From: Sinomicrobium pectinilyticum
GTDB lineage: Bacteria; Bacteroidota; Bacteroidia; Flavobacteriales; Flavobacteriaceae
Assembly: GCF_003725735.1 (NCBI RefSeq)
Contig: NZ_RJTM01000064.1
Coordinates: 1 to 64,000, forward strand
Reading direction: 5' to 3'
DNA length: 64,000 bases
Part shown: positions 35,049 through 45,300 of the stretch, piece by piece
Numbering within the stretch: the first letter of the stretch is position 1
How the letters are laid out: every line of letters starts with the position of its first letter
Program-made: the position numbers and the translations under genes
Notes under the pieces: model-generated
Database searches by the model: none
Seen by the model: only the letters and a program-made list of their open reading frames with translations
Told to the model about the DNA's origin: nothing

Positions 35049-37550
35049 TCAATTACCGTTTTCCTGTTTTCCTACGGAAAGCATGTTGGCAAACAGTTTG
35101 AATGCGCCCGGAACACCCGCTGGAAGTTCCCTGAAAAAACTCAGTCCCGTGTAAATATAATAACCTTTTCCGTAAGGTGCTACAAGAAGGCTGCCTTCTT
35201 TTGCATTTTCTCCTTTATCGTGCATGGAGAGAAGGGCCGTATATTGCGGGGCCCATTGATCCGGAAAATAAAGTCCCCTTTCCTGGACCCATCCTTCAAA
35301 ATCTTTCACGGTTATCTTGTTCGGAAAATTCAGCACCGGGTGATTTTCGGACAGTAATTTTACGGCTGCATGTTCATCCGTAACCCTGTCCCTGGACAAA
35401 CGAAGGGCGTATGGGGCCATAACATCCAGAGGCATTCCCCGTCCTACGGTATTATACTGTACGATAAGCGTACCTCCTTCTTTTACATAATCCAGTAAAA
35501 CGGGCTGTTTGGCATACAGGGTTTCCGATATGTTGTAGGCACGGATTCCTATAACCACCGCATCATAACCTGTCAGGGAGGAAGCGGAGAGACTGTTTAC
35601 ATCCAGGAATGTTACATTATAACCTATTTGCCGCAGGCTTTCGGGTATTTTATCACCGGCACCGGCTATATATCCTACCGATTTCCCTGCTTTTTCTATA
35701 TTGAGCCTCACTATTTTGGCTTCGGAGGGCAGTAAGACGGACTGGGCAGGAATGTGGTCATAATTTATCTCTACCAGTTCCTTGTTATAAGTTTCGCCGT
35801 TTATGTTTACCACCGGCTTTATAAACCCTTCACTTTCATTTTGCGGGGGGGTTACCCGGAACACTATGGTTTTTTCCTCTCCCTTTTTGGTGGTTTTCAT
35901 AGGATGGCTTTCCGGTTCCACGCTCCAGCCTTCCGGAACTTCGAGAGCAACAGTGCCGTTTACCTGTTCCCGGACAGCACGGACCTTTACCGGAATCCCT
36001 TTGGGCCCGTTGGCAAAAATATTTACCTTGTTGGTAATCGATGCCGTTACCGGAGGGAGTATTTCAAAAGGTTGGTATAATTCTCCCTTGGCAGGATCGG
36101 TGTGTTTATATACGATGTCTTTTTGGAGGTCTATCGCCGTTCCATCAATAACCATGTGAAAACCGGCAGTGAGTATGGCCGGAGTTTCAGGGAGACCTAT
36201 AAATTCCGGTTTTGAATGGTACATACCCAGTGTGCCCTTACGCATCAGCCAGTACGGCGTTGTGTATTTTTTTGCATCCGGTATGGTGGTTTCCAGTTCA
36301 AAATTGTTTTTTTCGTTAGTTCCGAGTTTTGCGGCAATCTTTTTTACGGTTCCGGAAGGGAGTATTTCCATACTTTGCAGCTCCATATCCGTATTCCCCC
36401 GGTTAATGGCCTCTATATTGAGTTTAATTTTGCTTCCCGGGGTGGCCTGCGGATCTGTTGCGGTTGCTTCCAGGTACAACCCGGCGCAGGCCTGTATGAT
36501 TTCTTTTATTTCTTTGGTTTTTACAGTTTTCCAATAGGCATCGTCCAGTTTACGGATAAGGCGGTAAGCTTTGACCAACTGCGGAATGTGTTCTGCCGGA
36601 TTTTTAAAATTGAAATGATGTTCTACGGATTTAAGCAGTTTCGCTATCTCTTCCGTACCGTCAATTCTCGACCATGTGGTATTGATCCCGGAAAAAAGAT
36701 CATTATTTTCCGGTTTGTCCCCTTTCAGCAGTTCCAGGTATTCCGTTTCACTACCTCTTGTGGCGGCACTGCCAAACCCCTGACTTCTGTGCTGGCTGCG
36801 GCTCCGGGCGGCTATTTCCCCGTTGCTTTTGCCTAGAACAGGATAATATCCTCCCAGGTCCATTTCTATGAGAGCGCCCTTATCGGCATTCCGGAATTTT
36901 TCCTCGCTGCCGTAAAACCACCAGGAGGTATTGAAAAAAAGCCTTCGGGGTTGCCATGTATCCAGTTGTTGTAACTGTTCCGGATAAACATTTTTGTTTC
37001 CTGTCAGGTCAAAGGCTTCCACACTTAGCATAGCCGATGTGGTATGGTGTCCGTGCGTAGTTCCGGGACTTCGGTGATCAAAACGATTGATAATAATGTC
37101 CGGACGGAATTTCCGTATGGCCAGTACTACATCAGCCATGACACTATCTTTGTTCCAGATATCGAGGGTTTCGTCCGGGTGCTTCGAAAAGCCAAAATCA
37201 TTAGCCCTGGAAAACATTTGCTCTCCACCGTCTATTCGTCTTGCCGCCAGTAATTCTTCGGTTCTTATTACTCCCAGTAATTCCCGGAGTTCCGTACCGA
37301 TAAGGTTCTGTCCTCCGTCGCCACGTGTCAGGGACAGGTATGCCGTCCGGGCATGTACTTCATTGGACAGGTATGAGATCATCCTCGTATTTTCGTCGTC
37401 CGGATGAGCAGCCAGGTAAAGTGCCGAACCCAGGAAGTTCAGTTTCTGTATGGCGTGATAGATCTCGGAGGAAGAATAGGTTTTGGGTTGCTGGGCGGAT
37501 GTGGCTGAGGAAGCAAAAATAAATAATAACAACAGGGTAATTTTGCGCAT
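35049..37550 (-). CDS. Exported PIG-L family deacetylase with C-terminal ThuA-like domain
   Basis: An 833-aa exported protein. Signal peptide 1-19 ends ATSAQ. Residues about 40-260 are a PIG-L/LmbE zinc deacetylase domain: AHPDDE at 48-53 gives the first metal ligands and catalytic Asp, and the HGHHTTSAM stretch the third ligand. PIG-L enzymes remove N-acetyl groups from N-acetylglucosamine-type sugars. A beta-rich middle part (about 350-620) follows. The last 200 residues resemble a glutamine-amidotransferase/ThuA-like fold (DAVVIGIRAYNISE). It heads an operon with the membrane peptide and the symporter. The natural substrate is unknown. Confidence 0.87.
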   Translation of the reverse strand: MRKITLLLLFIFASSATSAQQPKTYSSSEIYHAIQKLNFLGSALYLAAHPDDENTRMISYLSNEVHARTAYLSLTRGDGGQNLIGTELRELLGVIRTEELLAARRIDGGEQMFSRANDFGFSKHPDETLDIWNKDSVMADVVLAIRKFRPDIIINRFDHRSPGTTHGHHTTSAMLSVEAFDLTGNKNVYPEQLQQLDTWQPRRLFFNTSWWFYGSEEKFRNADKGALIEMDLGGYYPVLGKSNGEIAARSRSQHRSQGFGSAATRGSETEYLELLKGDKPENNDLFSGINTTWSRIDGTEEIAKLLKSVEHHFNFKNPAEHIPQLVKAYRLIRKLDDAYWKTVKTKEIKEIIQACAGLYLEATATDPQATPGSKIKLNIEAINRGNTDMELQSMEILPSGTVKKIAAKLGTNEKNNFELETTIPDAKKYTTPYWLMRKGTLGMYHSKPEFIGLPETPAILTAGFHMVIDGTAIDLQKDIVYKHTDPAKGELYQPFEILPPVTASITNKVNIFANGPKGIPVKVRAVREQVNGTVALEVPEGWSVEPESHPMKTTKKGEEKTIVFRVTPPQNESEGFIKPVVNINGETYNKELVEINYDHIPAQSVLLPSEAKIVRLNIEKAGKSVGYIAGAGDKIPESLRQIGYNVTFLDVNSLSASSLTGYDAVVIGIRAYNISETLYAKQPVLLDYVKEGGTLIVQYNTVGRGMPLDVMAPYALRLSRDRVTDEHAAVKLLSENHPVLNFPNKITVKDFEGWVQERGLYFPDQWAPQYTALLSMHDKGENAKEGSLLVAPYGKGYYIYTGLSFFRELPAGVPGAFKLFANMLSVGKQENGN

Positions 37551-37631
37551 TTCAGTTAGTTTTTAGGTTTCCGCAGTTGTATTGCGATAAAATGGCACAT
37601 CGGTAATTGCCAGGACTGGTAACAGTCCTTT

Positions 37632-37639
37632 CAAATATA
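37632..37639 (-). promoter_or_regulatory. -7 promoter element of the PIG-L operon
   Basis: TATATTTG on the minus strand (37639-37632) matches TAnnTTTG exactly, 81 bp before the PIG-L ATG. Confidence 0.4.
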
Positions 37640-37685
37640 GAAATAATAGAAATTATTGCCCCGGGTTTAGGCTTTCTTTAACTAT

Positions 37686-38222
37686 TTACAGGCTTCGGCT
37701 ACCATCATCTTCCGCAGAACTGCCATATACTTTTACTCCTTTCTGCAGTAACAGGTTGTTAGGGTAGGTGACCAGCTCATCTTCTTCCGTGCGGAGCAGC
37801 AGGTGGAAGGCTTTTATATCTTCAATTGTGGCACGTACCGGGAAATCTTTATCCAAGATCTCTATTTTGTCCCCTATTTTAAAAGGAAACGTAAAGAATA
37901 GGATAACCCCGGCAGTAATGTTGCTCAGTATGGACCACTGGGCAAATAACGCAACACCGATTACCGCAAATATCGAAGAAAGTATCAGCCCCAGGTCCTC
38001 GAAATCTACATTCCATATAATACTTATGGCAGCAATACCGATAAAGAAAATGGCAATATTGGCATATCTCACAATAAGGGAGGTACGCGCGTCATTATAA
38101 TTGCTTATTACCCCCACCTTGCGGATGATCTTGGATAACAGGTACTTCAGGAGTAAAAGTAAAGCAACGGCTATAGCCGTGTATAACAATTGGTTTTTAT
38201 AAGGATCAAATAATATATTCAT
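37686..38222 (-). CDS. Small MscS-type mechanosensitive channel
   Basis: A 178-aa inner-membrane protein with three or four hydrophobic segments. It is followed by the MscS pore-lining helix region and the start of the beta domain (FPFKIGDKIEILDKDFPVRATIEDIKAFHLLLRTEEDELVTYPNN), the standard MscS signature. It lacks the large C-terminal cytoplasmic cage of E. coli MscS, ending soon after the beta domain. It should gate under membrane tension. It lies 74 bp before the maf gene in opposite reading order (maf is upstream on the same strand). Confidence 0.85.
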   Translation of the reverse strand: MNILFDPYKNQLLYTAIAVALLLLLKYLLSKIIRKVGVISNYNDARTSLIVRYANIAIFFIGIAAISIIWNVDFEDLGLILSSIFAVIGVALFAQWSILSNITAGVILFFTFPFKIGDKIEILDKDFPVRATIEDIKAFHLLLRTEEDELVTYPNNLLLQKGVKVYGSSAEDDGSRSL

Positions 38223-38296
38223 CGGTTTTGTGGCTGTTTTACAGAAAAGAGTAAAGATACACCGGGAAATCGTTTTTCAGGCTGTTCCCCCGTTTT

Positions 38297-38893
38297 TTAT
38301 GTATTGTCCTCTACTATAGTTTTCAGGGTGCTGTATACCAGGTGGGCAGGCAATCCTACTACATTAAAATAAGAACCTTCGATCTTCTTTATTCCGGTAA
38401 GGCCTATCCATTCCTGTATGCCATAAGCCCCTGCCTTGTCAAAAGGCCTGAAATGATCTATGTAGTATTCGATCTCTTCATCGGTTAGCACATCGAAATA
38501 TACTTTGGTCACCGCATTAACGGTTTTTTGTAATGTGGTTGTGGTAAAACACACGGAAGTGATGACCTCGTGAGAGGTATCCGATAATGTTTTAAGCATT
38601 TCCCTGGCTTCTTCCTTATCTTTCGGTTTGCCGAGAGCTTTTTCCCGGTGCCATACAATAGTATCGGAAGTGATCAGGATGTCTTTTTCCTTCAGATCTT
38701 CTTTCAGTGGTAATGCCTTGAGTTGTGCCAGGTAATCCGGGATTTCGCTTCCGTAAAGCCTTTCCGGGTATATTTCCTCTACGTTTTTCAACCGTATTTC
38801 AAAATCAATCCCCAGATCGCGGAAGAACTGGTGCCGCCTGGGAGAGCCCGAAGCGAGGATAATATGGTGGTTCTCTAATATTTTGCGGAGCAT
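38297..38893 (-). CDS. Maf family nucleoside triphosphate pyrophosphatase
   Basis: A 198-aa enzyme that hydrolyses non-canonical or excess NTPs to NMP and diphosphate. The conserved start LASGSPRRHQFFRDLG binds the phosphates, and ITSDTIVWHREKALGKPKD and DKAGAYGIQEWIG carry the metal and base-recognition residues. The last motif matches the YhdE-like (dTTP/UTP/m5UTP) group. In Flavobacteriaceae, maf is often near kdsC and a DUF2520 gene, as here, though an acyltransferase gene lies between. Confidence 0.93.
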   Translation of the reverse strand: MLRKILENHHIILASGSPRRHQFFRDLGIDFEIRLKNVEEIYPERLYGSEIPDYLAQLKALPLKEDLKEKDILITSDTIVWHREKALGKPKDKEEAREMLKTLSDTSHEVITSVCFTTTTLQKTVNAVTKVYFDVLTDEEIEYYIDHFRPFDKAGAYGIQEWIGLTGIKKIEGSYFNVVGLPAHLVYSTLKTIVEDNT

Positions 38894-39060
38894 ACTACCG
38901 TTTTTTGTATTGAATATAAAGTTAAAATCAGTAATGAGATTGCGTTTACTTCACTTCCTTTGGTCCTTATCTATAGGTCTACATTTTTTTTATTTTGCTG
39001 GTTTTTGATTCATGACTTCCCCCGCACGGAGGCGGAGACTTTCCGTCCGTCGTGTGGCGG

Positions 39061-40158
39061 TTAGATCTTTATGATTTTCCCTTTGCGGTACAGCCCGTAT
39101 GCAAAGAGCCATATAAAGAAAGTGAAAGCCAGTGCAAACATAAGACTGCCGAGGTAATTGTCAAAAACAGGACGGAAAATGTGTTGATAAGACCATCCCA
39201 TCAGCGAAGTATCCCCGATCTGTATAACATAGATGAATATTTTTACCACCAGCACGGACAGCATATAACTCACCAGCGGGTTTTGCCCGAATACCCGGAA
39301 TACCAGTGTCCATTCGCTGACCTTTTTGATATCGATAATCCAGATGAATAATGCCCATACCGCAGTAATGATCCCGGTGGTATACAGTACATAAGGTCCT
39401 GTCCATAATGGCTTGTTTATCGGATAGATAAAATCCCACAACTGCCCGGCAAGGATAAAGCACAAAGCAAGTATAACCAGTTTTTTTACCTGCGATTGTC
39501 CCGGTGAACCCGATTTGAGCATGCTTTTCCCGATAACATATCCGAGGATTACCTGTCCGGCCGAAGAAAGAGTGCCCAGCAAACCTTCCGGGTCAAACGG
39601 AATACCGTAGCCTTTGTACAAATGTCTCTCCCCGAGCAGGGCGGTATCCAATACATTGCCGAAATTCCCTTCCAGGGAGTAGGGGGCATCTCCGCCCATA
39701 AAGTAGAGTATGGCCCAGTGCCCGAGCAAAAGTGCCGCAATGGAAAAGATCAGATAGCCGGTTCTTTGCAGGAGGGTAATGCATATCCCCGCCACGAGAA
39801 AAGCCAGGGCAATGCGTTGCAGTACACCAAAAATACGAAGGTCGGCAATATTGGTCCTGTAAAAAGGGAACCAGTTAAGCAGTACGCCTATCAGGAAAAT
39901 GAGGGCGGCTCTTTTTAAAAGTTTGAGCAAAACGGGTTTTTTCAGGGAAGGGTCCAGTTTTTTCATGGAGATACTCATGGAGAGGCCCACTACAAATAAA
40001 AAGCTGGGGAATACGAGATCGGTAGGGGTACACCCGTCCCAGGAAGCATGGCGCAGCGGTGCATAAACATAATCCCATGATCCGGGCGTATTTACCACGA
40101 TCATAAAGAAAATGGTAAGCCCGCGTAATACATCTACGGACAGAATTCTGGTTTTCAT
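39061..40158 (-). CDS. Heparan-alpha-glucosaminide N-acetyltransferase-like membrane protein (COG4299/DUF5009)
   Basis: A 365-aa protein with about 10 membrane helices. The start RILSVDVLRGLTIFFMIVVN and the later STPTDLVFPSFLFVVGLSMS pattern match the COG4299/HGSNAT group, which moves acetyl groups from cytoplasmic acetyl-CoA to sugars across the membrane. In bacteria it is usually linked to glycan use. The substrate is unknown. It stands between maf and kdsC, about 170-200 bp from each. A second, more distant acyltransferase of this superfamily is at 53.5 kb. Confidence 0.87.
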   Translation of the reverse strand: MKTRILSVDVLRGLTIFFMIVVNTPGSWDYVYAPLRHASWDGCTPTDLVFPSFLFVVGLSMSISMKKLDPSLKKPVLLKLLKRAALIFLIGVLLNWFPFYRTNIADLRIFGVLQRIALAFLVAGICITLLQRTGYLIFSIAALLLGHWAILYFMGGDAPYSLEGNFGNVLDTALLGERHLYKGYGIPFDPEGLLGTLSSAGQVILGYVIGKSMLKSGSPGQSQVKKLVILALCFILAGQLWDFIYPINKPLWTGPYVLYTTGIITAVWALFIWIIDIKKVSEWTLVFRVFGQNPLVSYMLSVLVVKIFIYVIQIGDTSLMGWSYQHIFRPVFDNYLGSLMFALAFTFFIWLFAYGLYRKGKIIKI

Positions 40159-40356
40159 GGTCGGTCAATTTGTTTTAGGGGCAATTTAATAATTAAAATC
40201 CGGTTTTAAATCATATTGTTTTTCAGTTTGTAAAGGATAAAAGGGAGAAAAGCATAGACAGATCACTTCCGTAATGTCTCACCGGATTGCGGGGAAAAGC
40301 GGAAGTACAAGAATCCCTTTCCCCTGAGAATAGGGTGTTCCGGCTATGTGGAATAA

Positions 40357-40881
40357 TTAATCGAAGCCGGCTTCGAAATTGTTACTCCATTTTCCCTGTA
40401 CTTTCAATACCTGTTCGATAACATCCCTTACACATCCTTTGCCGCCGTTTTTATGAGATACATACTTGGCTATTTCCTTGATCTCCGGGGCAGCATCCTG
40501 GGGACAGGTGGGAAGTCCGACCATTTGCATCGGTGGAAGGTCGGGCAGGTCATCGCCCATGTAAAGTACGTTTTCGGGTTTTATGTCGTAGATGTCGAAA
40601 TATTCGTTCAGGGCATCCGTCTTGTGATGTGCACCCAGGTAAATGTCCGTCACCCCCAGGCCACGCATACGTTCCCGTACACCTTCGTTGGTACCGCCCG
40701 AAATAATACAGATGTTATACCCCCTGCCTATAGCCGTTTTTATGGCATAGCCGTCTTTCAGGTTCATATTGCGGAGCATTTGTCCGTCGGTGGTAATTAT
40801 AATAGTGCCGTCTGTGAGCACACCATCTACATCAAAGACAAAAGTGGTGATGTCTTCAAGGTATTCTTTATAGTTTTTCAT
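40357..40881 (-). CDS. kdsC: 3-deoxy-D-manno-octulosonate 8-phosphate phosphatase
   Basis: A 174-aa tetrameric HAD phosphatase without cap domain. It removes phosphate from KDO-8-P to yield KDO for the lipopolysaccharide core. HAD motif I is FDVDGVLTDG (residues about 14-23), motif II IISGG, motif III the Lys of HHKTDAL and motif IV MGDDLPDLP. Length and the GVLTDG variant are typical of KdsC. Its promoter -7 element (TAACTTTG) is at 40926-40919. It follows the DUF2520 gene on the same strand after 337 bp. Confidence 0.93.
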   Translation of the reverse strand: MKNYKEYLEDITTFVFDVDGVLTDGTIIITTDGQMLRNMNLKDGYAIKTAIGRGYNICIISGGTNEGVRERMRGLGVTDIYLGAHHKTDALNEYFDIYDIKPENVLYMGDDLPDLPPMQMVGLPTCPQDAAPEIKEIAKYVSHKNGGKGCVRDVIEQVLKVQGKWSNNFEAGFD

Positions 40882-41218
40882 GCAGGGAAATATATTTTGC
40901 TTTTGAAATTAAAAAAGGCAAAGTTACGAAGTTTCTTCCTGAAACGGGAGAGTACTTGTTCCATAGGCCGGACATACGCCTTTTCTGTAGAAAATTCAGG
41001 TTAGATAATAGTTCATATGCCCGGAGTTGGCGAGTCCGGAGTTTTGAGAGATTCTCTCTTCGGAATTTGAAAAACGGTGAATTATCTGGTGTACGTTGAT
41101 AAAAGGCAGTTAAAAGAAACAAATTGTATATTCATTCCCGAAACATGAGCCTTCAAGGCTTCTGCTTTGCAGCGCAGGGATACTCAACTCATCAACTCCG
41201 CAACTAAAAAACATTTTT
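40882..41218. other. Intergenic region with kdsC promoter and repeat remnants
   Basis: This 337-bp gap holds the kdsC promoter element TAACTTTG (minus strand, 40926-40919). Beyond it are pieces of a degenerate intergenic motif: AGTCCGGAGTTTTGAGAG near 41031 and CAACTCATCAACTCCGCAAC plus TAAAAAAC at 41183-41212. A short hairpin GAGAGATTCTCTC is also present. No coding frame is supported. Confidence 0.5.
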
Positions 41219-41959
41219 TCAATGTTTCTGTATGGATTTCGTAAGTGTTTCGTATATCTTTTTGTATGTAGGGTATGTGTTCAACTGGTCCAGGTGTTTT
41301 TGTACGGTAGTCTCGTCATGCCGCTTTGCCGGACCGGTCTGGGCTTCGGCGGGGGACATGTTTTCTATCTTTTCCGCAGTTTCCGCTATAAGCGGTTTCA
41401 GCAGGTCAAAAGAAAGGTCGTTTTTTTTACATATGTCATTTCCGATGGCATAGAGGTGGTTTACAAAATTGTTTACAAAAACCGCAGCCAGGTGGAGTGA
41501 CCGCCGTTGTTCGGAATTTACCCGGTACACCTTTCGGGAAATACTGTGGGCCACATACTCCAGTAATTTCCTGTCCTCATCATTTCCTGCTTCGATACAT
41601 AAGGGAATTCCCGCGAAACTGATATCCTTGTTCCTGGAAAAACTCTGTAAGGGATAAAAAACACCTCTGCGGTTTTCCGGGGCCAGTTCATCCAGGGCAA
41701 CGCTTCCGGAAGTATGGACTACCAAGCGTCCCTTAAAAGGAAGCTTATGGGAAACCTCACTTATAGAATCGTCGGAGACTGCTATGATATACAGGTCGGC
41801 ATTCAAGAGCTCATCATAACTGTTTGTGACAGGAATTCCTTCTGTGGAAGTGGCACTCCTGTTAAACAGCTGAATTACCTGTACTTTACTGCTCTTATAA
41901 AAGGCTTTGATCAAATGTGTGGCTACATTTCCGGAGCCAATGATAATTACTTTGGTCAT
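41219..41959 (-). CDS. DUF2520 Rossmann-fold protein (putative NADP-dependent oxidoreductase)
   Basis: A 246-aa protein with an N-terminal Rossmann nucleotide-binding motif starting at residue 5 (IIGSGNVATHLIKAF) and the C-terminal DUF2520 helical domain (about 125-240). The family resembles 6-phosphogluconate dehydrogenase and F420-dependent NADP reductase, but no substrate is known. The glycine-rich loop is so near the N-terminus that the ATG at 41959 must be the start. It forms the usual flavobacterial cluster with kdsC and maf. A perfect TAACTTTG lies only 4 bp before the ATG. Confidence 0.88.
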   Translation of the reverse strand: MTKVIIIGSGNVATHLIKAFYKSSKVQVIQLFNRSATSTEGIPVTNSYDELLNADLYIIAVSDDSISEVSHKLPFKGRLVVHTSGSVALDELAPENRRGVFYPLQSFSRNKDISFAGIPLCIEAGNDEDRKLLEYVAHSISRKVYRVNSEQRRSLHLAAVFVNNFVNHLYAIGNDICKKNDLSFDLLKPLIAETAEKIENMSPAEAQTGPAKRHDETTVQKHLDQLNTYPTYKKIYETLTKSIQKH

Positions 41960-41963
41960 ATGG

Positions 41964-41971
41964 CAAAGTTA
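41964..41971 (-). promoter_or_regulatory. -7 promoter element abutting the DUF2520 start codon
   Basis: TAACTTTG on the minus strand (41971-41964) ends 4 bp before the ATG, which would put the transcript start at or inside the start codon and make the mRNA leaderless. A similar element lies before kdsC. Confidence 0.4.
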
Positions 41972-42033
41972 CGAAGATCCTGGCAACGGACGGGTTACGG
42001 ATTTTCGGTAATTGTGTTTTTGGAGGTTTGACG

Positions 42034-42156
42034 ATGAGTTATTATAAGTTTCAGCCACGGGTACCTATTCCAAATCATCTGCCCGTGGCAAAAACAGAGC
42101 CCCGGTTTATCAGAAATCCGGGGATTTTTAGCGTTAGTCATTGGTTCTTCCAATAA
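42034..42156 (+). CDS. Possible 40-aa small protein or leader with two internal hairpins
   Basis: An ATG frame with GGAGG 7 bp upstream (42022-42026), an unusually good Shine-Dalgarno for this window. It encodes 40 residues, starting MSYYKFQPRVPIPNHLPVAK and ending SHWFFQ. It contains no recognised motif or membrane helix. Two stem-loops lie within it: GCCACGGG (42054-42061) with CCCGTGGC (42082-42089), and CCCCGG (42100-42105) with CCGGGG (42118-42123), the second followed by ATTTTT. It could instead be an RNA element. It lies in a 410-bp gap before ccsBA. Confidence 0.3.
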   Translation: MSYYKFQPRVPIPNHLPVAKTEPRFIRNPGIFSVSHWFFQ

Positions 42157-42317
42157 TTCCGAATTTCAAAACTAAAAAAAACATTTGAATCTTGAAATGT
42201 ATTCATCCTACCACGGTGCGGGGTGTCCGATAAAGGTCCGGCAGTATTTAAGAACATATTAACATTCCCTTGTGTTTCTTTCCTCTTTCATACCCGTAAA
42301 AAGTCATAAAAACAACC

Positions 42318-42325
42318 TATTTTTG
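42318..42325 (+). promoter_or_regulatory. -7 promoter element of ccsBA
   Basis: TATTTTTG matches TAnnTTTG exactly and ends 44 bp before the ATG at 42370. Confidence 0.5.
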
Positions 42326-42369
42326 CAGGCGGAATACCATAGTGTAAAACTACACGTAAATAAGTTGTA

Positions 42370-45300
42370 ATGACAGACTTCCTCAAGAAAACGCTCTTCT
42401 CCACCCGTTTAATGGCAATTTTGTTTGTAGTATTTGCCACGGCACTGGCCTTTGGTACGTTTATCGAAAGCTGGTACAGTACCACTACAGCACGGATATG
42501 GATATATAATGCCTGGTGGTTTGAGGCCATTATGGTGTTGTTTGTGGTTAATTTCGCCGGGAATATCGTGCGTTACAGGCTACACAAGCGAGAAAAATGG
42601 GCCGTACTCTTGTTGCACATCTCTTTTATACTTATCATTCTCGGTGCCTTTGTTACCCGTTATATCAGTTACGAAGGTGTAATGCCTATACGGGAAGGAG
42701 AGACCTCCAATACCTTCCTGTCCGATAAAACCTATCTTACGGCCTATATAGACGGGGAGATAAACGGCGAGCCCATGCGGAAATCCATGCGGGAAGCCCT
42801 TCTCGTGTCTCCGGAAGGTATCCTTTCGAGGCTTCCCTGGCGGTCCGATTTTAACGGGCAACCTTTTACAGTTTCCTATGCCGGGTATATCACCGGTGCC
42901 GAAGAAGGACTTATTCCGGACGAAAACGGGGAAGAATACCTCCAGGTGGTAGAGGCCGGAGGAGGTTCCCGTCACGATCATTATATAAAAAGCGGTGAAG
43001 TAACAAGTATTCACAACGTACTTTTCGCACTCAACAAGCCCACCCAGGGAGCCATTAATATCAATACACAAGACAGTGTCTATACCATATCCACTCCCTT
43101 TGAAGGGACTTTTATGCGAATGGCGGATCAGTTTGAGGACAGTGTGGTTAAAGACAGCGTCCAGAAATTACAATTACGGTCTTTATACAATGTAGCCGGG
43201 ATGCAGTTTGTATTTCCCGAGCCTGTGGTAAAGGGGAAATATGATATTATAGAGGCGAAGGATAAGGCCAATGCCTCACAGGATGCCCTTATTCTGGATA
43301 TTGCTACCAATGGGGAGACCAAACGGGTAAAAATACTCGGGGGCAAAGGAATGGCAAAAGCACCCTTAACAACAAGTATAGGAGGGCTGGATTTTCACCT
43401 TTCTTTCGGTTCCATAGAAATAGAACTGCCTTTCAGTATTAAACTGAACGATTTTATCGCAGAAAAGTATCCCGGTACGGAAAACGGATATGCCTCTTTT
43501 ATGAGTAAAGTTACCGTAAATGACGAACGGTCTTTTGATTATGATATTTACATGAATCACATACTGGATCACAAAGGATATCGTTTCTTCCAGGCCAGGT
43601 TCGACCCGGATGAAAAAGGGACTGTATTATCCGTCAACCACGATTTTTACGGTACCTGGATCACCTATATCGGGTATTTTCTGTTATACACCGGCCTTAT
43701 CGGTATCCTGTTCTACGGTAAAACGAGGTTTAAGAGTCTCGGGCAGATGTTAAAAAAGATAAAAGCCGAAAAAGCAAAAGTGGTAACGGCAATCGTCCTT
43801 TTTTGCAGCCTTACCGCGTTCGCACAGGAGGAACAGGCAGAGGCCACAGATGCCCATATGCACGAAAAAGACCATACGCATACCAGCGTTCTGCCTACCC
43901 AGGCACAAATAGACTCCGTAATAGCTGCAACGTCCGTAAGCCAGGAGCATGCGGACAAGTTTGGTAAACTGGTTATCCAGGATGATGGCGGTCGTATGAA
44001 ACCCGTGAATACGTTTGCTTCCGAATTACTCCGTAAGATCAGTAAGAGCGATTCCTATAACGGACTGGATGCTGACCAGGTGTTTTTATCCATGCTGCAA
44101 AACCCGGCGGCATGGTACAATGCGGAGATCATATACATGAAAAAAGCCAATGACAGCCTCCACAGGCTTATTGGAGTGGAAGAAGGGACAAAATATGTAA
44201 GAGCCATAGACTTCTTTGATGATAAAGGGAATTACAAACTGGCACCTTATCTTCAGGAGGCATATGCTACCAATGTACCTAACCAGTTTCAAAAAGAGTT
44301 CAAGGAGGCCGATCAGCGCCTGGCATTGCTGAACAGGGCTTTGGGAGGGGAAATACTCAAAATATTCCCGCTTCCGGACAATGAGAACAACAAGTGGATA
44401 TCTGCAGTAGATTTCAGGACCCGCCAGTATCCTGTTCAGGACTCTCTCTACGCGAATTTTATCGATAAGTCCGTAAGTCTTTACCTGATGTCTCTCCGGC
44501 AGGCCATAAAAACCGGTAACTATACGGAAGCTGATAAAATACTCGAAGCCTTTGAAAAAAACCAGGAAAACTTCGGATCGGAAGTACTGCCTTCGGAACG
44601 TAAAGTAGAAGTGGAGGTAATATACAACAAAGTGAATATATTCCAGCAGTTACTCATATGGTATATGACCGTCGGGCTGGTTATGTTCTTTTTTATTGTG
44701 CTGCGTATCTTCTATGAGAATAAATTTTTAAAGACCCTTGTATTGGTAGGGAAGGTAGGGATAATCATACTTTTTGTACTGCACACTGCGGGGCTTATAG
44801 CCCGGTCTTATATTTCCGGACATGCTCCCTGGAGTGATGCCTACGAGAGTATGATCTATGTGGCCTGGGCAACCATGCTTTTCGGACTGATATTCGGCCG
44901 GAAATCCGATCTTACGATGGCGTCCACCGCATTTGTCACCTCTATCATACTTTTCGGAGCACATATGAACTGGCTCGACCCGGCTATAGCCAACCTGCAA
45001 CCCGTGCTCAACAGTTACTGGCTGATGATCCATGTGTCTATTATCGTAGGAAGTTACGGGCCCTTTACACTGGGAATGATACTCGGCGTAGTGGCGTTGC
45101 TGCTGATCATACTTACCAACGACAAGAACAGGAAGAAGATGGACCTTCATATCAAAGAGATCACCGTCATAAACGAAATGGCACTTACCGTAGGACTTAT
45201 CATGCTTACCATAGGTAATTTCCTTGGAGGACAGTGGGCAAACGAAAGCTGGGGCCGTTACTGGGGCTGGGACCCTAAAGAAACCTGGGCACTTATCAGC

